Positions 46,506 to 57,397 of a stretch of 64,000 nucleotides of DNA are shown in pieces. This DNA is from Dryococelus australis (taxonomy: Eukaryota > Arthropoda > Insecta > Phasmatodea > Phasmatidae): positions 307,622,666 through 307,686,665 of the forward strand of contig CM057009.1 in assembly GCA_029891345.1 (NCBI GenBank), read 5' to 3'. How positions within the stretch are numbered: the stretch's first letter is position 1; the number at the start of each line of letters is the position of its first letter. The position numbers and the translations under genes were made by a program. Under the pieces are notes generated by a model. It was not told the DNA's origin and searched no databases. It saw only the letters and a list, made by a program, of their open reading frames with translations.

Positions 46506-47306
46506 AAGTTATCAAATGCCTTTTTATGATGTTGGAAATTATATCTTGCACAGTAATATAGCATACATATAATTATAATACAAAAATACATTTTGTAGTT
46601 GTTTGTAGCATGGTGAGTAGTTAACATTCATATATGGGTTACTTTAACGAACCGAAGCTTTACTACAGTCTCCTATTCGTGAAAAATGTTCCACATAATA
46701 CTTTGAACAAATGGCCATGTCCAAAATCAAACTAAGTTGGCGTCCTAATTCGCCGTGAGAGCACTCTATACCCCACTCTTGACGTCACGGTGAGTCCTCT
46801 CTACGGTCCCAACTCGGAGGACAGAGTGCGAGAGAAAGAAGGAACGACGATGTTCACTTGCTACTTACTCTCGCACCCTCTTGTCGCACGCCATGTTGTT
46901 TCCAAATCTAACCTCAATCATTCAGACACGTATTTTTTGTTTCTACAGCACTGTTGAAATATTTTATTGATTTAACTCAATCATTACGATTGTGAATGTG
47001 TATTATCAACAAAATTATATATGATATAGAACATAAGAAATTGCAGTGTGATTATGTTCAGTTTTCTTTTAAGTAAATTGTTCGCATTTTATTATAAAAC
47101 TTCACTTTGCACATAGTAATTAAGTATTTTATCACACACAAATACACAAAATTGAAATAAGGTGATATTTCGAAAATAATGAAGGCCTAAATTTTTATAT
47201 TGTCACTATTTATTACCTTTATTGTCAGAGAAATAATGCCGATGGCTCACAGAGGGCACAAGTCTCAATTCGCTAGAGTGAACCAGAGTATGCCAGAGTG
47301 AGTGAG

Positions 47307-47365
<59 letters not shown>

Positions 47366-48852
47366 CTTTCAAATCGAGACACGGCCTAAGTACCCGGCAG
47401 CAGACTATTGCAATACATGACGGCACGGAAGTAAATACTCGTTTCCGCATAGAAAGACAGCCTAAATGTTGAATAAACATTCATGTTGTAAAATATCGCT
47501 CATAAAAATGTTTCAAGAGTAGATACTCATGTCAACTGCTGCACTAAATACTGCGTATGTTATGTATTTTCTCAAAATCTAACGAATAAAAAAATTTGTG
47601 TCTTGGTATTCAATTTGAACATTATTTATAAGCACATATTAAATAGCTGTGCAGTTTTTTTTTTGCATATGGACTGCTTAGCTCTCATCTGTTAGATTAT
47701 GCAGGTTTAAAAATATTTTCTGTATACTATTTATATCATGAAATATTCTTTTCATTTTAAATGACTTTAAATTTATAATTGTTTCCCAAATTGTGAAATA
47801 AAAATCTGATTTTATATACAGTCTATCGCAGCATAAGTTCATCTGTTCGTTATTACAAAAGCACTGTGAGAAAACCATACAGCTCTATAAATTCCAGTAT
47901 CTCTCTTCTGATATTTACCAATACTCTGTTTTGTCATGAACGATCTGTTTTTGCTATTCAATTAATGTGTTCCATTTCCAATTGAAATGAACAGTCTTTA
48001 CTGAGAACGAAATACAAATAAATTAAACATTTTTAAAGTCAGAAGGATGATGGGAAGAGAGGAAATTTTTGAAAGAACAGTCGACGAGTTGGTTTTCCTA
48101 TTTAACCCTTATTTTATTTTCCTCGATCTTTCTAGATACTAATTATTATAAAATACAACAAATATATTAATAGAATTTGTTTCTTAATTTATGACTATTA
48201 AAATAAAATATTCCCAGTTTTCACTAGCATTAAATTTTCATGTACGTAGAAAGTTAGATTCATAAAGATAAGACAACATTATCCTGTAAAAAGAATGCTC
48301 AAATTTTAACTAGCTAAAAACAAAGTTTCTCAGGTAAGAATATTATTAATATATTTCAAACTATTAAGTTTGTTTTAGAAAATTCTCTATCCCCAGAAAA
48401 ATTATTTTGGTTTTCTCAAGAGTTCATTATCCTAATACGAATTTAAATCTACAGACCTCTGCAATTTAAAAAAAAAAATTTTCTGCCTCACTTAAATATA
48501 ATCGGAATTCAAATACACATACCACATCTGGCTCAAAAACTTCACTTTAACGAACAATGCCTATGTAAGCTACAAACCCTACATAATATCAGGCTGGCCA
48601 TAGTTACCTGATTATTTGGCATTTCAATACCCAGCAAACCTCAGAACTTATTTGCAATTTAATTCCAAACATAAAAAATTTACACATTGGTCATACAAAT
48701 GCACACCGACGAGGGCCAAGAGGTGCAGATAGTCTACTTTGCTTTTTATCCCATCTGCACTGTTCGTCCTTAATCTGCTAAACCAAACTACTCGGGCCTG
48801 AAACGACAACAGGCTGGCTGCGAAAGGTGGAACAGTGTCCAGCAGCATCGCA
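46506..48852. other. No gene recognised; (GA)n
   Basis: AT-rich flank. A GC-richer patch at 46740-46900 contains TGACGTCA (46780-46787). A (GA)n run spans 47309-47356. Confidence 0.5.
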
Positions 48853-49123
48853 AGAACATGTAAAATAGAACAGGAAAATAGAACAGGAAAATAGAACATG
48901 TAAAATAGAACAGGAAAATAGAACATGTAAAATAGAACAGGAAAATAGAACATGTAAAATAGAACAGGAAAATAGAACATGTAAAATAGAACATGTAAAA
49001 TAGAACATGTAAAATAGAACATGTAAAATAGAACAGGAAAAATAGAACAGGAAAATAGAACAGGAAAATAGAACATGTAAAATAGAACAGGAAAATAGAA
49101 CATGTAAAATAGAACAGGAAAAG
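48853..49123 (-). repeat. Two-monomer minisatellite
   Basis: Twenty units of two types, AACAGGAAAATAG (13 bp, a) and AACATGTAAAATAG (14 bp, b), in the order b a a b a b a b a b b b b a a a b a b a. The Phe/Tyr/Leu frames of 151 aa on the minus strand come from this array. Confidence 0.95.
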
Positions 49124-50929
49124 AGCGTAAATTCTATCAGCCGCTCAGGTGAAGACAACTGCAAATCGCTATAAACAGGCAGTGCGACGAACTCTGCCAT
49201 TTCCGTGATACCAGCTGCTGTCCACAAGAGCACGGATATGCAACGGACATGCGTGATGTAGCTGGCACATCATGTGCGCCCATGATCAAAACCGCCAATC
49301 TTGTCTGATGACGCAATCCCCTTGAAACAGAGCAAAGGAAAGCACATCGTAACTTGCCTAGGTAGGTTTAAGCATTTTTCGCAGGAAAAAATTAACACCT
49401 CGTTCAGGTAAAGCAGCATGCAAAGTCATCTCGTCACTTCATCAGCGCCACTTCCGCCAACTTAAGAGTTGTAACAATCCCGACGTCACATCTAAATATA
49501 TTACATGAAGTATTCAAACCTTTATTTCTCTTTTCAGTTTTTATTTAGTAATAGCATACAAAAGAACTACGTTAAGGCAATATTTTATCTGTGAACAATT
49601 TTTTACCTGCCATTGGCCACTCGTCACTCTTTTTAATTCGTATTGAATACGAAATAAATATTACAAGTTATTGAACATACTAAGTTAAAGTTTCATTTAT
49701 TCAAAATTATAATACTTTGAAATTAATCACAGTGTTTGTGGTATAAAATATATTTAAAACCAAATTGTCATGTTACTCCTGGGAAGATTATTCAAAGCTT
49801 TGTTTGAAAATATTCGAAGAAACTGTGATTGAACTATAAAAGTTCTAATTATAAGCTTCTGGTTGCCAATGGTTTATCATCTTTTTTTTAACCTATTGGG
49901 CACTTGTTATAATGTAACAATAGCCAGTTTCTTAATATATGTTAGCATAATTAATTACATCATATTCCAAAATATATCCTTTGCTAACACTGTGTAGTAG
50001 TGGTGTTTGGAGAAATCTGGGCCAATATAATTTTTAATGATTTTGTTTGATGGCTGGGGGGGGGGGGGGGTGTCAGCGCGATTTGACTTGGACGAGCTCG
50101 GCAGTCTCCGACTCGACTCAGGGGGTGCTCGGAAGAAAAATGTACCCGCAGGTGCTCAGCAGTTACGACCACACCTTCAAATATATGGGTATGTTTCTTG
50201 AAGCCGTATTGGTTTTATATATATATATGTATGTCATATATATTTTTACTATACGAATTAAAAATATTTTATATTAAAAATAACTGAAAATTTTTATTTT
50301 GTATTTTTTTTTCGTAATTCATATCAAAATTGTACATAGTGTACTGCAGAAACATGCAAAAGTCTCTCATTAAGTTACTTCATTTCTGCTCTCCTCGCTT
50401 GAAGTCTAATTATTACACTATGTCAGAAACTCCACATTTTGAATGCCTCGAGTGCATGCTACTCAGATGTTTTTCTATTGTCAGTATATATGACCAATCC
50501 AAGCCCATTATACAAGTAGTGACCGTATGTTATAATCATGGTATGGATCAGCATCTAACAACACTTTTATAGAAATACTTGGTTACAATGTAAATACAAA
50601 TACTGTGATGAAATGCTCTTTTATGATAATGTTATGTGTACAAATAAGAATAACATTTTAAAAATGAAATAACTGTGTTTTATTTTATTTTCTCTATCCT
50701 TTCATCCCTCATAGTTTAGTATGGTGCTATGAGCACGGGACAATAAAAGTGAGGATCATCATATTAATATTGATTAAGGGATTAAATATACAAAATGCAT
50801 TGATACTGAACTGCATACAAAATATTAATTCAATTGATAAGTCCAAATTTAAAGACATTTGGCTAATTAATATAATTTGTATATGTATGTGTGGGACATG
50901 CAACAACCCGAAGGATTGCTCGATGGATC
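49124..50929. other. No gene recognised; G run
   Basis: AT-rich with a 15-base G run (50056-50070). No supportable frame. Confidence 0.5.
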
Positions 50930-51435
50930 AATCGAGGGATTGGGATTTATCTGAGTACTGGTGAGCATTAGTGAGGATTATGGAGGATTGTGGAGGAGGA
51001 ATGCGGAGGATGAATGCTGAGGTATAATGAGGGGGATTAATGAAGATTGGTGAGAATTGGCGAGGATTACTGAGGAGGAGTATTGCTAAGGTTTGGCGAG
51101 GAGGATTACTGAGGATTGCTGAGGACTGATGAGGAGGGTTAATGAGTGTTTCTGAGGTTTGGTAAAATTTGCTGAGTTGGGTTGGTGAGGATTTTTAAGG
51201 AGGATTACAGAAAAGGATTGGTTTGGAGGATTACCGAGGACTGCTGAGGATTGGTGAGGAGGATTGCTGAGGATTGGCGAGTAGGATTTCTGAGGATTGC
51301 TGATGATTGGTGAGGATTTCTGTGTATAATGTTTGGAGACGATTGCCGAGAAGGATTGCTGAGGATTGTGGAGGAAGATTACTGAAGATTGCTGAAGACT
51401 GGTGAGTATTGTAGAAGATTGGGATTGATCGAAGT
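50930..51435 (+). repeat. GAGGATTGCTGAGGATTGGT minisatellite
   Basis: Irregular tandem repeats of GAGGATTGCT/GAGGATTGGT with GAGGAG spacers. The Ser/Pro/Gln-rich minus frames (51086-51478, 51231-51473) are repeat-derived. Confidence 0.85.
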
Positions 51436-52257
51436 ATTGATGCCTGAAAAGTGCCTGCATTATCCTCGTACATTTCAAATCTTAAGGGCCTAGCTTTATT
51501 GGTATTTAAATTATAACATATGTATGCCTATAAATGTCTTGGCAGATGTAGTCATACCATCATTATAACATACTTGTGCAGATGGTCGCTGCTCATATGA
51601 TGGGCTTCGATTGGTCACATATAAAATCATTAAACAAATTCTGAGTGGCATATTTATGTCTACAAAACAGTCGAAGCAGTGAATAATATAGCGGAAATCT
51701 CGTGGCGCAGTAGGTTGGTGCGCCGTAGTTCTGGGGTGCAGGAGGTTCTGGGTTAAAATCCTAGGTAATGCATCGGTGTTATTTTTAATTAGGTAATAGG
51801 TTAGTTTGTAAACCATACACTGATGAGCCTGTGCTTAAAATACCAGTGTGAAAAATCTACTTGAGCCTAATTACTCCCCATGCAGTTAACAGCAGGCACA
51901 GATGTTGGTTCCAGCAGATTTAGTGTATGTTAGCAAATTCTGCAACTGGATGCTACACATTTATGCTGAATATGAAAACCTCATAAAGTTACACTTCTTT
52001 ACAGATTAAACCACTTAATTAAGGGTTTGAATCTTTCGATAACTACTGTGACGCATCTTTCATAAAAAGAGAAGTAATCAGTTCCAGTATCTGTGAGATT
52101 TTGAACTGGGATTGTCAGTGACCATGTACTTGCTCCTTGAGCACTTTTTCCGCAGTCATACTGCACTCACTTGTCACTAGAATTGTGCCACTACCCCTTC
52201 TGCCATCCACTGTCGTCGCATACCAATTTTCTTGTCATTTTACTTTATGCATATGAT
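51436..52257. other. No gene recognised apart from a tRNA-like relic
   Basis: Spacer downstream of the finger gene at 52258-52714. Frames here have no support. Confidence 0.5.
51706..51780 (+). repeat. tRNA-like relic
   Basis: TGGCGCAGTAGGTTGGTGCG resembles an A-box/D-arm and CTGGGTTAAAATCCTAG a B-box/T-arm at suitable spacing. The acceptor does not pair and the anticodon is unclear. A SINE head is equally possible. Confidence 0.45.
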
Positions 52258-52714
52258 TTAGTCTAGTGTTAAAGAACAGTTCCTACATTGAGCACTCAAG
52301 GTAGCCCTATTCGCATATACAGCATTGCAGTTTTTACATGTGTAGGTCGTGTAGCTGATGGTAAATGGACAGTTACTATATTCATGTTGTCTGATGTTAT
52401 TCCTAGTCGCAAATGTCTTGGTACAATACTTGCACTCGCTTCCCGATGATTGAAAAAACAGTACCTTTACACTTCTTATGTCTATATAGGATATGACTAC
52501 AAATTAACACAGCATCGCACTTATCAGAGTGGAATGACTGGTATGCTGGAGTGAACAAACAATGACTACGTTCATGTCGACGTGTATGACCACTTGTAGT
52601 AAAAGTATTTCCACAGTAATAACATTGTTTCTGTAATGCTTCTAGAGACTCTTCAGCGATCCTTGCTGATGGTGTTAAAGATGGTACGTCTTCATGCAAT
52701 GTTGCGGTCTTCAT
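52258..52714 (-). pseudogene. Paired C2HC finger protein (four fingers, one frameshift)
   Basis: ATG at 52714 (MKTATLHEDVPSLTPS) opens a leader of about 30 residues. The first pair is finger 1 C-x2-C-x12-H-x4-C and finger 2, whose first Cys is Ser, otherwise C-x12-H-x3-C-K-G. A one-base frameshift near 52440 then leads into a second pair: finger 3 (CKYCTKTFATRNNIRQHE..C) intact, ten residues, and finger 4 with C-x2-C-x12, Gln in place of His, and a final Cys. It ends at the TAA at 52258. Repairing only the reading frame mentally gives about 152 codons, close to the 149 of the 7-kb copy. This is the longest finger layout seen. An initiator word shared with gene A and a tRNA-Leu-like sequence lie just upstream. 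Confidence 0.6.
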
Positions 52715-52883
52715 ATTACAAATGCTTACACTATCGCTAGATGATTACACTGGTGATGATCTGCCTTCCATCACAACCGACGAAGAAGTGAAAACATTCA
52801 TACTGGATGCATGTTTATAAACTGTTATCACAACAGAACAATTGGTTTGTTGGTCACATGAACTGAGTCAGAGGACCAGAGCT

Positions 52884-52903
52884 CTGCTTCGAACGACAGA
52901 CGA
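52884..52903 (-). promoter_or_regulatory. Initiator-like element shared with gene A
   Basis: TCATTCGCAGTTCGTCTGTC matches gene A's initiator region in 19 of 20 positions. No good TATA box is seen upstream; TTTAAGACTCATATTG is the nearest AT-rich word. Confidence 0.5.
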
Positions 52904-52957
52904 ACTGCGAATGACACCATCTCAACTATCTCAATATGAGTCTTAAAAAAATTATTT

Positions 52958-53041
52958 GTCAGGTGTGGGACTTGAACCCACGCTCCCATACAAGGAACCA
53001 GAGCTTAAATCCGATGTCTTACACAGCTCAATCAACCCGAA
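52958..53041 (-). tRNA. tRNA-Leu(UAA)-like gene, best-preserved copy
   Basis: The acceptor pairs in six of seven positions. Anticodon stem TCGGA/TCTGG pairs with wobbles around loop TTTAAGC (UAA). The T arm GTGGG-TTCAAGT-CCCAC is perfect, the variable arm is long as in Leu, and a T7 terminator follows. The D arm (TTGAGCTGTGTAAGACA) deviates from consensus. It may be a working or recently working tRNA; covariance scoring was not possible here. Confidence 0.55.
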
Positions 53042-54786
53042 AATAGCAGAAAACGTTTCATTAAAATGAAAATTGTTTACCTTTTCCTTGGTTGATGTCA
53101 TAGGACGATGTAATAGTATCTTAACCTTAAGTTCAAAATCTACTGTTTAAAACAAAAAACATAAATATCATTTTTAGCTAAATTTTGATTTCGCAGAAAA
53201 GTCATAAGACCTTCACGATTTGGAGTACTCTGAGAAAACCCAATGACATGTTCACCTAGAATAAAAGACATAGGTGTATATATACATATATAAAGATTGT
53301 ATTAAATAATTATCTTAAGTTATGATTGTATATAATTATGTATAAGAAATGATTATGTATAAATATCTATAAGATGTGAGTATACATATTGCATGAGTTG
53401 ACTATAATTATTCGTTTCCCATCAAATGGTATTCTCTGTTAACATTAACTAAACGCTGGTTGCGAACCAAATATGGGTATCTTATATTAAATGTTTGGCT
53501 AGCCTCTCAAGGTTGATGGGTGCATCGTTAATTTTGAGTAAGTGTTACACAATAAATAGTGATGCCAACAAGAGTTTACTTAAAACGAATATATGTGTTC
53601 GTAACTATAAATATTTCTAAAACACAGTTGTGCAAAGAGAATAGCTGTGCATACGATCACGCCTGGAGGGTTCATGAGCGCGGGGAAGTGAGAGAGAGAG
53701 AGAGAGGGAGAGAAACGACTAGCAGCGCTCTCTGCTGGCGGGGCCGTTTACTACTCAGATGCTGCGCTGTATCTGTGCGGGCTGGAGCAGTTCAGGGTGA
53801 AAGAATAACTTGAATATCTGCCCCGCTGAGCTCCTGTTCATAACATAAATGCAGGACACAGGTTAGGTTATAAAGTGTCAAGGAACATTATATGGAAGTA
53901 AATCTGATTGATTCAATATTTAAACATGTAACATTAAAAATAATTATCAAACATTTATGCGAGTACACCCAACTGAGTACTCTAAATAACAGGAGCACGT
54001 TTGAATGGTAGTTAATGATTTTAAACATTAATTTATTTGTTAATTATTTTTTATTGATTTAAAAACAAGGTGTGTAGGGTTGCGATACATGTGTGAAAAT
54101 TAAGTAACAAATTCGTACAGTATATGAAAAAAACCACGTAATTAAATAAATAGTTTTTTTTTTTTGCGTGTGGCATAAAGAACAGGGCGTGCCATAGCGT
54201 GGGGCCAGAACGTGAGAGACGATGAGGGCTGGCAGTCTTGCACACGATGTGCCTGGGTGATGGGATACAGACGTGAGCTGTTGTGTTGTGCTACACAAGT
54301 AGTATATTAGTTTACACTATTGTACATTCAAACTTACATTTTACTGAAGGAATATGTTAAAGATATTTTACTCAATTTAAGTTATGGGAACTCAGTTAAA
54401 CATGATGGGAAGTATTATAAGACACTTTACTGAAACAGACTTATGGCATTCAATTGACTCATATTTTAACAAGTGAAATATATAGAAAGGAACATGGTAG
54501 ACCCTCACATGAAGTGGTGTGCACTTTTATTGAATATTAATTTAATATATTAAATAACAAGTGTTGGGGCTTTTGGGCTGGGCTTGGGATAAAATAAATG
54601 ACAAAATACATTCTGAGTTCAATTAGAAGTGGCGTGGTGTGGATGTGCACTTAGGGTGTAGGTACTCATTGCACATGCTTAGTAACTGATTAATTAATGT
54701 CTCGATGTTTGTGATTGATTTGTTTAATAGTATATTTTTCGAAATATATTTAATGTCTCTCTGTTTGTGATTGATTAATTTTATTT
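53042..54786. other. No gene recognised; (GA)n and CTCF-like word
   Basis: AT-rich except 53640-53830. There a (GA)n run (53689-53716) precedes AGCAGCGCTCTCTGCTGGCG (53721-53740), whose complement resembles a CTCF core (CGCCAGCAGAGAGCGCT). Confidence 0.45.
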
Positions 54787-55464
54787 GTGTTTTTGTTTGT
54801 TTTAATTATATTTAACGTTTCATTGCTACTTTGTTTCTCGGAATATATTTTATGTTTTGGTGCGTGTAATTTGTTCAATATTCCAATTCGTTATTATTCA
54901 TATGCCATATTTTGTTGCGGTCAGAATTTGTTATTTTTTTCAAATGCTGGATTATTACAATTCTCTAATTTCACAATTTTGATCTCACTTTCTATGCGCC
55001 CTTCGGCCCGGCATCACTGCGCTCGAGCTCATTCGCGTGGCGGACAGCGAAGAAGCAGCATCAATTCTCCCTCAGAACTCATTCCCTCGTCGGCCATCGA
55101 CCAGGACAGACGTGCCCGGCTGCTCTCTACCCTCCCACCCCTCAAACACCCTCCCAGCTCATTCCCTCGACATACTCCCAAAAGGACGGACCTACCCTGC
55201 AGCTCTTCTCCCCTCCCTCCACACCCATCATCACAGCTCATTCCCTTACCGACCAGCGACCAGGATGTACCTCTGCCACTATCGCTACCCCTTCCCTCCT
55301 CTCAACATGCCCCAGAGCTCATTCCGTCGCCAAACTCCAAACTGTCAACATCGAAAATGACCCTTATGACATTTTTGCTACAAGGAGGGGTAAGCCCACA
55401 TATGCTGCTGTTTCCGCCCCTCAGAGCTCAGTCGACTAACATACTCAAAACAGGTAACATCTAA
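54787..55464 (+). CDS. Hypothetical 225-aa frame with Pro/Ser-rich repeats (doubtful)
   Basis: An uninterrupted frame from ATG 54787 to a stop at 55462-55464. Residues 1-70 are hydrophobic (translated AT-rich DNA). Residues about 90-190 are Pro/Ser/Leu-rich and come from an ~80-bp tandem repeat whose period gives repeated SSELIP/SSQLIP/APELIP words. A donor-like CAGGTAACA occurs at 55451-55459 near its end. No domain or homologue is recognised. The repeat alone could keep the frame open, so coding status is uncertain; it may be part of an exon. Confidence 0.2.
   Translation: MFLFVLIIFNVSLLLCFSEYILCFGACNLFNIPIRYYSYAIFCCGQNLLFFSNAGLLQFSNFTILISLSMRPSARHHCARAHSRGGQRRSSINSPSELIPSSAIDQDRRARLLSTLPPLKHPPSSFPRHTPKRTDLPCSSSPLPPHPSSQLIPLPTSDQDVPLPLSLPLPSSQHAPELIPSPNSKLSTSKMTLMTFLLQGGVSPHMLLFPPLRAQSTNILKTGNI
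55072..55340 (+). repeat. ~80-bp tandem repeat (AGCTCATTCCCTCG)
   Basis: Starts of AGCTCATTCCSTYG-like words at about 55077, 55157, 55237 and 55316 give spacings close to 80 bp, about 3.4 units. Confidence 0.75.
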
Positions 55465-56689
55465 CCCTTGGGCACCATACATAACCTCACTTAACCCTTG
55501 GAAACTTTTACATTAATTTAACTCTTTTGAATTAAATTTGACATTTTTTAAAAAAAAGATTTAACTCTTTTTTATATATTTAACCCTTTTTAACCCTTTA
55601 CATATAATTAACCATAGTAATTCACCCTTTACCTACAATTAATCAAAGTAGTTAACTCTTTATACACTTAACCCTTTAAACACCAACCGGCACTTGTGAC
55701 CCTCTTGCACGAGTAGTCTGAAACCCTACCGCTTTCACTACTCTTGTCGCCATGTGTCTGCACATAATTTATACAAAACCTTGTGTTTCAAATCCTACAC
55801 TTTTATTTACTAACGCTTTCAAAATGATAGAAATGGTGATGAATAGCACTGATAAAATTGTAGACTTTTTTTAGTCATATGAACTTTTTAAAACATACAT
55901 GGAAGCAGAGGCATAAGGTAAAAACAGTTGATGAGCAAACATTGTTAAGGCGTCTAACCTATCAATGACATGGAAAATATTATAATAGTTACAGTGAATA
56001 AATGTGGAGTTGTAGCAATACTTTTCGGTTAAATCTACATAAAGGTTGAATGAAATATACCCAGACATCTTATTGAGGAACGTAGGTTGCAAGTTTTTTT
56101 ATCGTGTCCGTACTTGCCACTCATTGTGTATTATTTTGCCGCATCGAAATATAACATTTTTCAATGATCAATCTCCCATATTTTTATCACTGAGCAAGTG
56201 ACTTCGCGAAACTGTTCGAAATAAAAATGTTAACTTTGTAACAATTCTCAGCTGTATTCCCAGTAACAATTCTCAATTGTAACAAATCAGCTGCATAAAA
56301 AAATTAATTTCTTACTCATTTTCCGGCTTGGGTCTTTGTTACGACTTTTTAAGTTTTCGCCTGGCTAGGGCACCAAACTGTATACAGAGCTTAAAGAAAC
56401 AAATTCTTATTGAAACGTTTCCACGTGCGTAAAATATGTTCACCTAGGAAGAGCATTAACAAAACTTTCCACTAACATGTTTCCGTTCCTATTTTTGTTT
56501 CTAATTTGTATTTTGCGCGATTAAAAATTACTGGAACGGGCGTTTTCACAATAATTTTTAGGCACTAATATCTTGTGCAGTAAATCTAAGGTGTTTGAGT
56601 GACGCAGAAGATATTTATCTTTAATATTTGCCAATAAAATGATAGTCTTGCCGTTAGGAACTCCAATAGGCTGTTCGTCGACGTAAAGA
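55465..56689. other. No gene recognised; TTAACCCTTT-rich stretch
   Basis: 55470-55690 is full of TTAACCCTTT/TTAACTCTTT words at irregular spacing. It is not the insect TTAGG telomere repeat. The rest is AT-rich. Confidence 0.5.
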
Positions 56690-56875
56690 CTCAGCTCACC
56701 ACCTTGCGGAGTCTAGAGCACTCGAGCTCCACCAAGACAATCCGGGCTCGATTCCCAGCGGGGTCGCTCCCGGATTTTCGCACGTGAGAATCGTGCTGGA
56801 CAATGCAGCTGGTCAGCGTGTTTTCTCGGGGATCTCCCGTTTGCCCGCCCTTGTATTCCTAGTGCATTGAATTAG
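56690..56875 (+). mobile_element. tRNA-derived SINE copy
   Basis: Plus orientation: a head with B-box GGGCTCGATTCCCAGCG, then TTTTCGCACGTGAGAATCGT and TTTTCTCGGGGATCTCCCGT. Same family as 14.6, 20.5 and 62.7 kb. Confidence 0.75.
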
Positions 56876-57397
56876 TGGACTATTTGGCTAATATTGGGAT
56901 ACCAGCATGAAATTTTGTGCAGACTATCTTTAACATGCCCTTGTTAAAACATCGCGACCCAACTCGTATTTTCCCCGAACAGCTTGGTCGACTGAACGGG
57001 AAGTAGGGGAGGGGGAGGCTATTGGAGTATAAAAACCATATTTTCGACCTTTTTTTTACAGAACTGCTTGTTTTAGCGAAAATAATTCAAATCGACAGTT
57101 ATAATAATTAAATATAACAAAATTCATTATCAACGTAAAATGCTTTGTTTGATTTTTTTGAGTGGTGTCCCATTCTTTCATATATTTATTTACTGGCTGA
57201 TAACTTATTTAATTTGTTGTTCAATTAAGTAACTAATGCTGTATTGTCCTATGAAAAAGAAAATATATCTTTCAACTCGGAAATATTCTTTATTGTGGTG
57301 TTTTGTACCTTTATTATTTATTCCTGAAGCTGTCAACTTTAAATAAATAGCGGAATAATACTTGTTTTTTACAGGTTTGTTGAAAACTAAGTTGTAA
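56876..57397. other. No gene recognised; splice-acceptor-like end
   Basis: AT-rich. TACTTGTTTTTTACAG ends at about 57375, just upstream of the relic's first ATG, and looks like a splice acceptor, so a 5' non-coding exon may once have existed. Confidence 0.45.

Noticed and set aside
48853-49123. CRISPR-like regular repeat
   Set aside because: Monomers are contiguous 13/14-bp units with no spacers, in animal-type DNA.
48648-49233. Two overlapping 151-codon minus frames rich in Phe/Tyr/Leu
   Set aside because: Produced by the 13/14-bp minisatellite, which lacks stops in these frames.
51086-51478. 130-codon Ser/Pro/Gln-rich minus frame
   Set aside because: Translation of the GAGGATT minisatellite.
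55470-55690. Telomeric repeat
   Set aside because: The words are TTAACCCTTT-like and irregular, not (TTAGG)n.
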